Assembly (NCBI GenBank): GCA_016219225.1
Contig: JACRBX010000032.1
Span: 1-32,896, forward strand
Source of the DNA: Deltaproteobacteria bacterium
GTDB lineage: Bacteria > Desulfobacterota > RBG-13-43-22
Length of the DNA: 32,896 nucleotides
Direction: 5' to 3'
How positions within the stretch are numbered: position 1 is the first letter of the stretch; every line of letters begins with the position of its first letter. The position numbers were made by a program, and so were the translations under genes. This document shows, in pieces, positions 15,486 to 24,175 of this stretch. The notes beneath the pieces are model-generated. The model did no database searches. It was not told the DNA's origin and saw only the letters and a program-made list of their open reading frames with translations.

Positions 15486-17270
15486 TCAGGATTCGGAAGA
15501 ATCCAGGGCGAATTTGTTTTTGTTTTCCATTTCCTCTCTAAGTAAATCGCCCAGATTGGAACTGGCTTCTTTGGAACCGCCCATGTATTCTTTGATCAAA
15601 GTCTGCTCTTCATCTTTCTTGGCCCGGCGGATGGAAAGCCCTATTCTTCTTTCTTTCTTGGCAACATTGATGACCTTGGCCGTGATCGTATCCCCCACCT
15701 TAAAAAGGCCGACGGGCGTTTTGATCTTTTCCTTACTGGCCTCTGATACATGGACCAATCCTTCTACCCCTTCTTCAATCTCGACAAATATTCCAAAATC
15801 GGTGACATTGGTGATGACGCCGTTGACCATAGCCCCGGTAGGATATTTCTTGGGAATTTCCTCCCACGGGTCGGGCTCCAACTGCTTGATCCCTAATGAA
15901 AACCGTTCTTGTTCCTTATCGATGTGCAAGACCTTGGCCTGCACCTCCTGCCCTTTTTTGTACAATTCCGAAGGATGCTTCACCCGCTTGGTCCAGGACA
16001 TATCGGAAATATGCACCAAGCCGTCGATCCCTTCGTCAATACCAATAAAGAGACCGAAATCGGTGATGTTTTTTATCTTTCCTTCAATCACTGTGCCTAC
16101 CGGGTATTTTTCAGCAATCACATCCCAGGGATTGGGTTCGACCTGTTTCATCCCCAAAGAAATCCTTTTTTTATCGGAATCCACCGACAGGACCAAGGCC
16201 TCGATCATGTCCCCCACGGAAACGATTTTAGAGGGATGTTTGACCTTTTGGGTCCAGGACATTTCGGAAACATGAATCAAACCTTCGACCCCATTTTCCA
16301 ATTCCACAAAGGCCCCATAGTCGGTTAAGTTGACGATTTTCCCTTGTATCCTTCGGCCGATAGGGTACCGTTCCGTCACCGTGGTCCAGGGATCGGGATA
16401 GAGTTGCTTCAACCCTAAGGAAACCCGATGACGGTCCCGGTCAAAATTCAGGACCTTAACACGGAGGATATCTCCAACCTTGCAAAGTTCGGAGGGATGA
16501 CTGGCCCGGCCCCAGCTCATGTCGGTGACATGCAACAGGCCGTCAATTCCCCCCAGATCGATAAAAATCCCATAATCGGTAATATTTTTCACCACACCTT
16601 CCATGACCTGGCCGGTTTCGATCGTGTTCAGAATGGTATTTCTTTGTTGTTCCCTTTCCTTTTCCAGGAGAGCCCGGCGTGAAAGGACTACGTTATTCCT
16701 TTTTTTATTGTACTTGAGTATCTTGAACGGGAAAGAGGCCCCTAAAAGACTATCCATTTCTCGAACGGGTTGTAAATCGATTTGAGAGCCTGGAAGAAAG
16801 GCCGGGATGCCGATGTCCACCGTAAGTCCGCCTTTGACTTTTCCGATGATCTTGCCTTCGACCACTCCATCATCCCGATAAATTCGGCTTATTTCATCCC
16901 AGACCAGGATTTTGGCGGCCCTTTCTTTAGAAAGGAGGATATCCCCTTCTTCATCGTCCCGTTTTTCAATCAGAACGTCCACCCCTTCGCCGATCTGTGC
17001 GGTTATCTCCCCTGAAGGGGTCATGAATTCATGAATGGGAATACGGCCTTCTGATTTATAACCGATATCGATCATCACAAATTCCTTGTCGATACTGACA
17101 ATCCTTCCTTTTACCACTTCCCCTTCTTGAAAAGTCTTAAGGCTTTCTTCATACAGTTCCTTAAACTCTTCTTCCCCCTGGCTTCCCTGGGATCTTTCCT
17201 GCACAGTGGTCATCTCTTTGGCTTTGGTTTCGTTTTCTTGGTTGCCCATTTCCTCTGTCCTTTTTTCCAT
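15486..17270 (-). CDS. rpsA: 30S ribosomal protein S1
   Basis: Six S1 (OB-fold) RNA-binding repeats begin near residues 50, 134, 221, 306, 393 and 480. The last four have the strongest 'NITDYGIFI..GIDGLLHVTDMSW' type signatures, the usual pattern in which domains 1-2 contact the ribosome and 3-6 the mRNA. The length of 594 residues slightly exceeds the enterobacterial protein because of an acidic, Gln-rich N-terminal tail (about 35 residues). In-frame ATGs at residues 8 and 20 are alternative starts; ATG 17270 has AAAGG close by. The downstream neighbour is sppA and the upstream neighbour is cmk, with repeat R5 in the cmk-rpsA gap. Confidence 0.95.
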   Translation of the reverse strand: MEKRTEEMGNQENETKAKEMTTVQERSQGSQGEEEFKELYEESLKTFQEGEVVKGRIVSIDKEFVMIDIGYKSEGRIPIHEFMTPSGEITAQIGEGVDVLIEKRDDEEGDILLSKERAAKILVWDEISRIYRDDGVVEGKIIGKVKGGLTVDIGIPAFLPGSQIDLQPVREMDSLLGASFPFKILKYNKKRNNVVLSRRALLEKEREQQRNTILNTIETGQVMEGVVKNITDYGIFIDLGGIDGLLHVTDMSWGRASHPSELCKVGDILRVKVLNFDRDRHRVSLGLKQLYPDPWTTVTERYPIGRRIQGKIVNLTDYGAFVELENGVEGLIHVSEMSWTQKVKHPSKIVSVGDMIEALVLSVDSDKKRISLGMKQVEPNPWDVIAEKYPVGTVIEGKIKNITDFGLFIGIDEGIDGLVHISDMSWTKRVKHPSELYKKGQEVQAKVLHIDKEQERFSLGIKQLEPDPWEEIPKKYPTGAMVNGVITNVTDFGIFVEIEEGVEGLVHVSEASKEKIKTPVGLFKVGDTITAKVINVAKKERRIGLSIRRAKKDEEQTLIKEYMGGSKEASSNLGDLLREEMENKNKFALDSSES

Positions 17271-17330
17271 TAACCTTTTTTCCCCCTAAAATTCCTTTTT
17301 TTTCTTCTAAGGCGTTTCCCTTCTTAAACC

Positions 17331-17424
17331 CGCAGGCCCCATTGGGCGCTACGAATCATGAAAATAGATTCAACATCCAAGGTTTTCATAACTTGAAACT
17401 TGCATCTTGTCACTTTATTTTCGC
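17331..17424 (+). repeat. modular heptamer repeat, copy R5
   Basis: Head ACGAATCATGAAAATAG (17351-17367), a CCAAGG motif, three CTTG-type 7-mers from 17392 (CTTGAAA, CTTGCAT, CTTGTCA), and tail CTTTATTTTCG. It lies between rpsA and cmk and is oriented against them. Confidence 0.75.
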
Positions 17425-17507
17425 TAATTGATTATGCCTAATCGATAATAAATATCAAAAATATTCATTAAAATCAAGTTTATTTGAAGCCCCCTTTATC
17501 CCCTGAT

Positions 17508-18206
17508 TCAAGCCCGTTGGGGATCGGCATTTTTTCTTAATAAAATATGGGAAAGAATTGTTTTAACCACCTCTTCGGAAGATAAATGAGAAGTATCGAT
17601 CCGTCGGGCATCCTGGGCGGGGAAAAGGGGGGCCAAGGCCCTTTCTTGATCCTGACGGTCCCGGGCCTCCATCTCCCGTTTCACTTCCTCCAGGGATACG
17701 GATTGCCCTCTTTGGGAAAGCTCTTCATATCTTCTTTGAGCCCTGATCTCAAGAGAAGCATCCAAAAAAAATTTATAATCCGCCTGAGGGAATATAATCG
17801 TCCCCATGTCTCTCCCTTCGGCGATCAGACCTCCCTTTTCCCCATAGGCCTTCTGCTTCTCTGCCAAAATGGAACGTACCTCGGGTTTCATGGAAACCGC
17901 TGAAGCCAATTGACTGATTTCCGGAGTTCGAATTTCCTGGCTGATATCCCGGCCTTGAACCCAGACCTTCTGGGCCGGACCATTTCCTTCAATGATAAAA
18001 TCCAGCTCCTGCAATAAAAGAAGCAAGGCTTCTCCGGACAAGGCTTCTTTTTTGTGCTCCCTGAGGAACCAGGCCACAACCCGGTACATAGCCCCGGTAT
18101 CGAGACACTCCAGCCCCAGTTGATCGGCCAACAGTCTGGTAACGGTGCTTATTCCCGCCCCGGCCGGGCCGTCAATGGTGATGATGATATGAGTTGCTTT
18201 AGCCAT
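17508..18206 (-). CDS. cmk: cytidylate kinase with altered P-loop
   Basis: Phosphorylates CMP/dCMP with ATP. The 232-residue protein has nearly all Cmk landmarks: 'LDTGAMYR' (CMP site, about residues 35-42), 'EGRDMGTIIFP' (about 130), 'FFLDAS', the lid 'RRYEEL', and 'RDRQDQERALAPL'. The Walker A motif, however, reads GPAGAGIST: residue 19, normally the catalytic Lys, is Ile (codon ATA at 18152-18150, one base from AAA). ATG 18206 is chosen over TTG 18230, which would add eight residues outside the family. The next gene on the strand is rpsA, as in many proteobacteria. Either the enzyme is impaired, or this base is an assembly or sequencing error. Confidence 0.88.
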   Translation of the reverse strand: MAKATHIIITIDGPAGAGISTVTRLLADQLGLECLDTGAMYRVVAWFLREHKKEALSGEALLLLLQELDFIIEGNGPAQKVWVQGRDISQEIRTPEISQLASAVSMKPEVRSILAEKQKAYGEKGGLIAEGRDMGTIIFPQADYKFFLDASLEIRAQRRYEELSQRGQSVSLEEVKREMEARDRQDQERALAPLFPAQDARRIDTSHLSSEEVVKTILSHILLRKNADPQRA

Positions 18207-18299
18207 GGCCAATCTGAGAATGCATCTCAAAAACAGGTTTTTTCTTCGCTTAAGTCTCGGTTTTTATATCACCCCTTAATAAAAATCAATGAAAAAGTC

Positions 18300-18327
18300 T
18301 TGCCTTTTCAGGAAAAAGAGGTATAAT
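18300..18327 (+). promoter_or_regulatory. likely promoter of the HU/IHF gene and SRP RNA
   Basis: TTGCCT (18300-18305) and a perfect TATAAT (18322-18327) are 16 bp apart. Transcription would begin near 18334, about 45 nt before the coding start. Confidence 0.5.
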
Positions 18328-18378
18328 ACTCGAATATAATTAATTTAATCCTTACTATTAAAGAAAGGGAATCTAAAG

Positions 18379-18654
18379 ATGAACAAGTCCCAGTTGATTG
18401 AAGCCTTAGCCAAAGACCAGGACCTGACCATCAAAAATGCTGAATTAGTGGTAACCCACTTTTTTGAAAGCATTGAGGAGGCCCTGGCCGAGGGGGAGAG
18501 GGTTGAAATCCGCGGTTTTGGGAGTTTTAAGGTCAAAAATTATCAAGGATATAAAGGAAGAAACCCGAAAACCGGTTCCATAATCAATGTCTCCGAAAAA
18601 AGACTCCCTTTTTTTAAGGTCGGAAAAGAATTAAAAGAACGGGTTGATGCCTGA
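18379..18654 (+). CDS. HU/IHF-family DNA-bending protein
   Basis: A 91-residue nucleoid protein of the DNABII family. It has the N-terminal helices ('NKSQLIEALA', 'VVTHFFESIEEALAEG'), the beta segment 'RVEIRGFGSFKVK' and the arm tip 'GRNPKTG' that inserts into the DNA minor groove. IHF and HU subunits cannot be told apart safely by eye. The position next to cmk-rpsA resembles ihfB in gammaproteobacteria, but here the gene is divergent. ATG 18379 is preceded by AAAGGGAA. The stop codon lies only 6 nt before the SRP RNA, so both probably share one transcript. Confidence 0.93.
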   Translation: MNKSQLIEALAKDQDLTIKNAELVVTHFFESIEEALAEGERVEIRGFGSFKVKNYQGYKGRNPKTGSIINVSEKRLPFFKVGKELKERVDA

Positions 18655-18660
18655 TACTTT

Positions 18661-18930
18661 CTTGGCCGTGCTAAGCGGGGAGTTGGCGGTGCCCTGTACC
18701 CGAAATCCGCTCATGCGGGGCTGAATTTCCTTTTGAGGATTGTAACGACAGCAAAGAACCCTTTTCTAAAGTCCACATTGGACGGTACGCAACAAACGGT
18801 TATGAACCCCGTCAGGTCCGGAAGGAAGCAGCGGTAAATAATGCGGTTTGTGTCGTATCTATCTCTAATGCTGGTCTTTGGACAAAGGACTTCGCTGGCG
18901 TGGATTCGAGAAAGGATGCACGGCCAAGAT
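18661..18930 (+). ncRNA. ffs: signal recognition particle RNA, long bacterial form
   Basis: The RNA scaffold for Ffh in co-translational membrane targeting. The ends pair perfectly over 11 bp (CTTGGCCGTGC at 18661-18671 with GCACGGCCAAG at 18918-18928). The 5' part has the Alu-domain pattern of long bacterial SRP RNAs ('GCGGGGAGTTGGCGGTGCCC', then 'GCGGGGCTGAATTTCC'). The conserved helix 8 motif GTCAGGTCCGGAAGGAAGCA with its GGAA tetraloop is near 18810-18830. The length of about 270 nt fits the long form rather than the roughly 110-nt 4.5S form. A short U-run follows the last helix. No separate promoter is obvious in the 6 nt after the HU/IHF gene, so processing from a joint transcript is likely. 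Confidence 0.93.
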
Positions 18931-19284
18931 TTTTACCCTCCCTCCCTTCTTCTTCACAATCCAGAATAAACCCTAAATCCTTTAATGATTGATACTCATT
19001 CTTAATTCTGGCTCCTGAATTCTTAAATCTCAAATACTTTTGGTTAGTATTCCCTTTGGTCAACACTGTCGGTTTTCCTCCCCCCGGCTCAGCCCCCAGA
19101 GGATAAACCGGCCTAACCATTTGTCCTAACATGGAAAAACCCAATAAATTTCTTGACAGAATCGATAAAATTAGGGATAGTGAAAGTAAAAAGGGGATTG
19201 TCGATAGAGTCAAGAGGCCGCAGGCATGATTATTATTTAAATAAATACAATAAGTTATATACCATGATCCCAAAATAAGAAGAT
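18931..19284. other. intergenic region upstream of pilM
   Basis: AT-rich, with no recognisable gene. Apart from the promoter-like site at 19153-19181 nothing specific is seen. A minus-strand frame covering 18812-19273 runs into the SRP RNA and is not credible. Confidence 0.5.
19153..19181 (+). promoter_or_regulatory. likely pilMNOPQ promoter
   Basis: Perfect TTGACA (19153-19158) and GATAGT (19176-19181, 4 of 6) with a 17-bp spacer. The leader would be about 95 nt. Confidence 0.4.
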
Positions 19285-20346
19285 ATGATGTGGTTTTCCG
19301 GAGCCAAAAAAGATAAATATATTGGAGTAGATATCGGCTCTCAAGCCATTAAGGTCTGTCATCTGATCCAACGTCAGAAAGGGATTTTTCTAAACAATTT
19401 CGGTCTGGCCAATCTACCCCCCTCCTCGATAGTCAACGGAGCTATCAAGGAACCTCAATTAATCGCCAAGTCTTTACAATCTTTATTTACCCACCTGCAA
19501 ATACCTTCTAAAGAGATCGTTTTTGCCATTTCAGGCTATTCGGTTATTATAAAAAAAATCAACCTGCCGTCTATGACCGAAAAAGAGTTGTCCCAATCAA
19601 TACAATATGAAGCCCAACAGCATATTCCTTTTGATATTAAAGAAGTTAACCTGGATTTTCAAATCCTGGGTCCCCTTAAGGAAGACCCTGATTCCCTGTC
19701 CGTCCTTTTGGTTGCCGTCAAAAAAGAAACCCTGAATGCCTTCCTGGAAGTCTTTAACCTGGCGGGACTTGAAGCCTGTATTGCCGACGTAGCGGCCTTG
19801 GCCTTAGCCAATGCCTACGAAATGAAATATCCTTTAAGTGGCAGCCCGGTGGCCTTGATTAATCTAGGGGCCAGCCAAATCACCGTTCACATCTTAAGCC
19901 AGGACGGCCCGGTTTTTACCCGGGACATCTTTTTAGGAGGCCGGCAACTCACGGAACAAATACAATCCCAATTAGGTCTTTCTTTTGAGGAGGCCGAAAA
20001 GGTTAAACTGATGTGGGACCGTTCCCCGGACCAACTGGATCAAATCGGTCCTTCCTTCTTATCGGTTGTCCAAACCTGGATGGATGAGATTAAAAAGATC
20101 CTTGATGTTTTAACCGCATCGGACCCGGAAACCAAACCGACGAAAATCGTCTTGTCAGGCGGCTCTTCGTTGTTACCCGGTCTTCCTCAATTTTTATCGA
20201 AAGGGCTCCAGCTCCCGGTTGAATTATTTAATCCCTTTTCCCTGGTCCAGACAGATCCTGATCTTTTCGACCCCAAGTATATCCAAAGTCTTGGACCTCA
20301 AATGGCTATTGCCTTCGGCTTAGCCTTACGACAAAAGGGGGCCTGA
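19285..20346 (+). CDS. pilM: type IV pilus assembly protein PilM
   Basis: Actin-like cytoplasmic ATP-binding protein that binds the PilN N-terminus and starts the inner-membrane pilus platform. 353 residues. The first phosphate-binding strand reads 'YIGVDIGSQAIKVCHL' (about residues 12-27); 'VALINLGASQITVHI' (about 192-206) is the second, and 'KIVLSGGSSLLPGL' (about 289-302) the adenosine-site segment. Two adjacent ATGs (19285 and 19288) are possible starts. The stop overlaps the pilN start in a TGATG arrangement, so the pair is translationally coupled. It is first in the pilMNOPQ order shared with many proteobacteria. Confidence 0.95.
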   Translation: MMWFSGAKKDKYIGVDIGSQAIKVCHLIQRQKGIFLNNFGLANLPPSSIVNGAIKEPQLIAKSLQSLFTHLQIPSKEIVFAISGYSVIIKKINLPSMTEKELSQSIQYEAQQHIPFDIKEVNLDFQILGPLKEDPDSLSVLLVAVKKETLNAFLEVFNLAGLEACIADVAALALANAYEMKYPLSGSPVALINLGASQITVHILSQDGPVFTRDIFLGGRQLTEQIQSQLGLSFEEAEKVKLMWDRSPDQLDQIGPSFLSVVQTWMDEIKKILDVLTASDPETKPTKIVLSGGSSLLPGLPQFLSKGLQLPVELFNPFSLVQTDPDLFDPKYIQSLGPQMAIAFGLALRQKGA

Positions 20347-20924
20347 TGATCCGGATTAATTTGTTAGCCGCCCATGAGGTCCGAAAAGGGAAGGGACGGT
20401 TCAGGCTGTTTCAGGGTATCGTTCTGATTTATGGACTCCTGATAACAGCCTTCCTTCTGGGATATTGGAAGTTAGGGGTCGAAGTCCAAACCCTCAAGGA
20501 AGAAAAAGGGGTTTTAGTAAAACAAACGCAGGCTGCTGCAACCCTCCAGAAAGAAATCAAAGAGCTTAAGGAAAAAAAAGAAACGGCCCAAACCAGGCTG
20601 GATCTGCTTCAAAATCTGGAAAAAGAGCGGCATGGCCCGGTTCGTCTGATGGAAGTTCTTTCAACCATACTGCCGGTCAACCAGCTCTGGCTGATCAGTT
20701 TGCGGGAAACCGGTTCCGAAGTCCGGATAGATGGGATGTCCTTCAGTAACGAGACCCTGGCCGAGTACATGAGACGTCTTCAAAACGCACCCTTCGTGAG
20801 TCAGGTCGATTTGGTTCAATCCACCCAGGCCAATTATAAGGATTTAAAAGTAAAACAATTCACCCTGACCGCCCGGCTGAAATCTCCGGCTCCGCCAGGT
20901 GAGAATACTGTCGAGAAAAAATGA
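20346..20924 (+). CDS. pilN: type IV pilus assembly protein PilN
   Basis: Bitopic inner-membrane protein that pairs with PilO. It begins with the conserved PilM-binding motif MIRINLLAAHE, followed by one membrane helix (about residues 20-43), a Lys/Glu-rich coiled coil (about 45-95) and a small ferredoxin-like periplasmic domain ('LWLISLRETGSEVRIDGMSF...'). 192 residues, a normal length. The start codon overlaps the pilM stop by one base. The next gene, pilO, begins 7 nt after the stop. Confidence 0.93.
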   Translation: MIRINLLAAHEVRKGKGRFRLFQGIVLIYGLLITAFLLGYWKLGVEVQTLKEEKGVLVKQTQAAATLQKEIKELKEKKETAQTRLDLLQNLEKERHGPVRLMEVLSTILPVNQLWLISLRETGSEVRIDGMSFSNETLAEYMRRLQNAPFVSQVDLVQSTQANYKDLKVKQFTLTARLKSPAPPGENTVEKK

Positions 20925-20931
20925 GGGGCCG

Positions 20932-21549
20932 ATGAATCCCTTACCGGACATCACAGACCGTCTGACCCAGCTCCCCCTGGCCCAAAAAATATTACTGGCG
21001 GTTTTGGGGATGGTTCTTTTAGGAGCGGTTCTGGGATTTTTCCTGCTTAGACCCCGTTGGGAAGAATCAAAAGCCCTCCAGGGAGAGATCGACCGGGAAA
21101 AAATCAAATTAGCCCAAATTATCCGGACCCGGAGCCAGATTGCCCGTTTCAAACAAGAGCTGGCTGAAATGGATGTCCGATATAAAGTGATCCTGAATAT
21201 GTTACCGGAAGCCAAAGAAATCCCTCTCCTGCTTAAAACCGTTTCCAACCTGGGTCAACAGCAAGGACTGGAATTTCTTCTTTTTAAACCGGAAAAGGAA
21301 AACCCCAGAGAATTTGTGGCGGAAATCCCGATCACCATACATATCAAAGGGACTTATCATGAGATCGGAATATTTTTTGACCGTCTCCGGCGGCTGCCCC
21401 GGATTATTAATGTGAAACAACTGGAGTTAGGGGCCTTTGAGGAAAAGACCGGCCGCATTAATGCCCGCTGTCAGATAACCACTTTTCGGGTCTTGCCCCT
21501 TCCGCCGCCATCCCCGACACCGGCAGCGAAGGCTGAAAAGAAAAAATAA
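20932..21549 (+). CDS. pilO: type IV pilus assembly protein PilO
   Basis: Partner of PilN in the periplasmic ring that links the platform to PilP and PilQ. 205 residues: a short cytoplasmic part, a membrane helix (about residues 18-40), a coiled coil (about 45-85) and the PilO core with 'IHIKGTYHEIGIFFDRLRRLPRIINV' type sequence (split here into IHIKGTYHEIGIFF and RLRRLPRIINV). The C-terminus is Pro/Lys rich. ATG 20932 with GAGGGG just before it is chosen; an in-frame start at 20899 would overlap pilN without need. Confidence 0.93.
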   Translation: MNPLPDITDRLTQLPLAQKILLAVLGMVLLGAVLGFFLLRPRWEESKALQGEIDREKIKLAQIIRTRSQIARFKQELAEMDVRYKVILNMLPEAKEIPLLLKTVSNLGQQQGLEFLLFKPEKENPREFVAEIPITIHIKGTYHEIGIFFDRLRRLPRIINVKQLELGAFEEKTGRINARCQITTFRVLPLPPPSPTPAAKAEKKK

Positions 21550-21552
21550 CCG

Positions 21553-22107
21553 ATGAAAAAAGGTTTGATCCTATTTATCTTTTTGTTCTTGTCCTTAGGG
21601 GGCTGCCATGAAAAGGGTCAGGAGGATGGTTCGACCCGGAAATTGCTTCCCCTCCCCCAACCCATGCCCCAAAAGGCTTGGACAGGAAAAACACCCCCCC
21701 CCCAGGCCCCTGTGGTCCCACAGGCCCCGGTGGTTTCTTTGAAAAAAACCGAACTACCGGAACCCGACCCCCTTTATAATCCGATCGGAAAACCGGACCC
21801 CTTTCAACCCGTGAGCACCCAACTCGAGGCCAAAGGTGAAGGGAAGGCCAAGATCTTACCCTTGGAACAATTTGAAATCAACGAATTTGAGTTAGTCGGG
21901 ATAGTCTCCGGTTCAGGAGTTAAAAAGGCCATGGTCCAGGACATGACCGGAAAGGGATTTTTAGTGCAGGTAGGAAGCCGAATAGGTAAAAAGGGGGGGA
22001 AAGTAATCCGGATTGCCGACAAGGAAGTCATTATCGAGGAACCTTTTCAGGATTTCTTAGGCCGAAAAGGTGTCCGGAAAATTTCTTTAAAGATGCCTCA
22101 ACAATGA
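21553..22107 (+). CDS. pilP: type IV pilus lipoprotein PilP
   Basis: Periplasmic lipoprotein joining PilN/PilO to the PilQ secretin. The 184-residue precursor has a hydrophobic signal ending in the lipobox LGGC, with Cys18 as the lipid site. A Pro-rich linker follows (about residues 28-70) and then the compact beta domain, beginning near 'FEINEFELVGIVSGSG' and including 'GFLVQVGSRIGKKGGKV'. The start is 3 nt after the pilO stop. The last four bases overlap the first ATG of pilQ (ATGA). Confidence 0.93.
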   Translation: MKKGLILFIFLFLSLGGCHEKGQEDGSTRKLLPLPQPMPQKAWTGKTPPPQAPVVPQAPVVSLKKTELPEPDPLYNPIGKPDPFQPVSTQLEAKGEGKAKILPLEQFEINEFELVGIVSGSGVKKAMVQDMTGKGFLVQVGSRIGKKGGKVIRIADKEVIIEEPFQDFLGRKGVRKISLKMPQQ

Positions 22108-24083
22108 GAAACAATAAACTGCACCATTTATTATTGAGAGCTGACATGAACAGACACAGAAGACTGATCCTTACCTTTTTTACAGGCTTGTTGTTTTTTC
22201 TTTTTGGTTCCGGAGATAATGGTTTTTCTCTCTGGGCTAAAAGCAAAAACCCCTCCCCGAAACCGCGCTTACTGCTGATAGAGGACCAGGTCCTACCGGA
22301 TCGCTTGCGGGTTATCCTTAAAACAAGCCTGCCCGTTTCCCATCGTTCTTTTATCCTCACCGCACCCTACCGGGTGGTGGTCGACTTGAGTCCCTGTGTT
22401 TTGGAGAAGGGCCATTCTTTTAAGATTAAAGACCCCTTGATTGAAGGATTGAGATTTTCCCAATTCAACAAAAAGACGGTCCGGATTGTTTTCACCTTTT
22501 CCCAACCTGCGACCTATCACATTTCCACCCAAAAAGAAAAAGGCTATTTCCTTTTTGCAGACTTTCCCAAAATCGAACCTTTAATGGCGAAACCCCTTCC
22601 CCCCAAAAAGGACCGGGATTATCTGCCGGAGATGACTATCGAGGAATTCAAAAAGGAAAAAAATATCCAGGAATATCGTCACAAGGAGGAAAAATCCCTT
22701 TCAAAAAAACCCCTCGTCACCTTTGATTTTTATATGACCAATCTCCACAATGTCCTGCGTCTAATCGGCGAAACCGGGGGAGTCAATATCGTGGTCGGGG
22801 ATGATGTCAAGGAAAAAAAGGTGACCTTAAGCCTGAAAGAAGTCCCCTGGGACGAAGCCCTGGATTCCATCCTGGATGCGAATAATCTTAAAAAGGACAG
22901 CCGTGGTGAAAAAACTTTTTTGATAATCACGACGGAGAATTATAAAAAAATACTGGACGATCAAAACAAAAGGCACCTGGAGGCCCAGAAAAGGGAAGAG
23001 GAATCCTTGAAAAATGAAGAGCGTCGCCAAAAAGTCGGAAAAGTTCTCTGGAACACCAGGGAATTCCAGATCAAATACGTGGATGTAAAGTTGGTGGAAG
23101 ACCTGATTCAGGGATCGCTCGAAAAAGAAAAGAAGATGGCCAGTGAAAAACAGCCCGGTAGCGAAAAGGTGACCCTGACGGAAACCACCAGGATCCTGGG
23201 ATCTAATGTGCATGTCATCAGTGTGCCCCATACCAATATCCTGATTGCTAGAGGGCTTGACCGGGAGCTGAATTATATAGAAAACCTGATAAAAAAGATT
23301 GACCAGCCCATTTCCCAGGTCATGATCGAGGCCCGTATTGTCGAAGCCGATGCCAATTTCACCAGGGACTTGGGGATTCGCTGGGGAGGGGCTTATTCCT
23401 TCGCCAATGCCTCCGGGCCTTTTGCCGGGACCATTCGAGGTACGGAAACGGTGACGGGAACCGGCAATAATTATGCCGTCAACCTTCCGTTTACCACTGC
23501 CTCTACCGCTTTTGGCGGTCTTGGCTTTACTTTTGCGTCAACGAACTTGAATATCGATGCCCGCATTCAAGCTATGGAGCAAGCCGGCAGGGGAAGGACC
23601 ATATCTTCCCCCAAGGTATTAACCCTTGACAACAAAGAGGCGACTATCAAACAGGGGCAATCGATTCCAGTGACGACACGAGATCAAAACAATACCTTTT
23701 CCACCACCTACAAAGATGCCGCTCTGGTCCTTTCCGTTACCCCCCATATTTCCAATATTAAAAAAATCCGGATCAAGGTGAAAATTTCTAAAAATGAACC
23801 GGATTTTACCAAAGTGGATTCCCTGGGAAATCCGACTATTAATACCAAAGAAACAGACACGGAAATGATGGTCAATGATGGGGATACGGTCGTGATCGGC
23901 GGGATCCTTTTTAAAAAGGAAACTTATCTGGAAAACAAGGTTCCTGGCCTGGCGGATATCCCTCTCTTGGGCTGGCTTTTCAAAACCCGTTACAAAACCA
24001 CCCAGGACTCCGAACTGCTTATTTTTATCACCCCTAAAATATTTAAAACCTCCCTTTCCGAACGATTTAGCGGGGAGAATTAG
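22104..24083 (+). CDS. pilQ: type IV pilus secretin PilQ
   Basis: Forms the outer-membrane channel through which the pilus passes. 659 residues as drawn. A hydrophobic signal segment lies at about residues 19-45; an AMIN domain (about 60-150) is expected to bind peptidoglycan; an STN/N0 domain (about 205-275, 'TFDFYMTNLHNVLRLIGE') and an N1 domain follow. The secretin core starts near 'VMIEARIVEADANFTRDLG' and includes the hallmark 'VPGLADIPLLGWLFKT' near residue 620. ATG 22104 overlaps pilP by 4 nt but has no ribosome binding site; ATG 22146 would put the signal peptide at the very N-terminus and is a good alternative. Repeat R6 begins directly at the stop codon. Confidence 0.94.
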   Translation: MRNNKLHHLLLRADMNRHRRLILTFFTGLLFFLFGSGDNGFSLWAKSKNPSPKPRLLLIEDQVLPDRLRVILKTSLPVSHRSFILTAPYRVVVDLSPCVLEKGHSFKIKDPLIEGLRFSQFNKKTVRIVFTFSQPATYHISTQKEKGYFLFADFPKIEPLMAKPLPPKKDRDYLPEMTIEEFKKEKNIQEYRHKEEKSLSKKPLVTFDFYMTNLHNVLRLIGETGGVNIVVGDDVKEKKVTLSLKEVPWDEALDSILDANNLKKDSRGEKTFLIITTENYKKILDDQNKRHLEAQKREEESLKNEERRQKVGKVLWNTREFQIKYVDVKLVEDLIQGSLEKEKKMASEKQPGSEKVTLTETTRILGSNVHVISVPHTNILIARGLDRELNYIENLIKKIDQPISQVMIEARIVEADANFTRDLGIRWGGAYSFANASGPFAGTIRGTETVTGTGNNYAVNLPFTTASTAFGGLGFTFASTNLNIDARIQAMEQAGRGRTISSPKVLTLDNKEATIKQGQSIPVTTRDQNNTFSTTYKDAALVLSVTPHISNIKKIRIKVKISKNEPDFTKVDSLGNPTINTKETDTEMMVNDGDTVVIGGILFKKETYLENKVPGLADIPLLGWLFKTRYKTTQDSELLIFITPKIFKTSLSERFSGEN

Positions 24084-24173
24084 GAATAGGTCCAAGGTGC
24101 AGGGTTCAAGGTTTGATGACTATGTAAACACTCGTCATTCCCGCTTGAAACTTGCATCTTGCAACTTTTTTTG
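24081..24173 (+). repeat. modular heptamer repeat, copy R6
   Basis: Starts at the pilQ stop codon with TAGGAATAGGTCCAAGG, which parallels GAAAATAGGTCCAAGA of copy R8. It contains a fragment of the ATTCCCG-type repeat (24134-24143) and ends in 7-mers CTTGAAA, CTTGCAT, CTTGCAA, CTTTTTT (24144-24171). It fills the gap between the convergent pilQ and FlgO/CsgG-like genes. Confidence 0.7.
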
Positions 24174-24175
24174 TT

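Noticed and set aside
18812-19273. Minus-strand frame of 153 codons
   Set aside because: It overlaps the 3' part of a clearly recognisable SRP RNA, and its product shows no domain or composition of a real protein.
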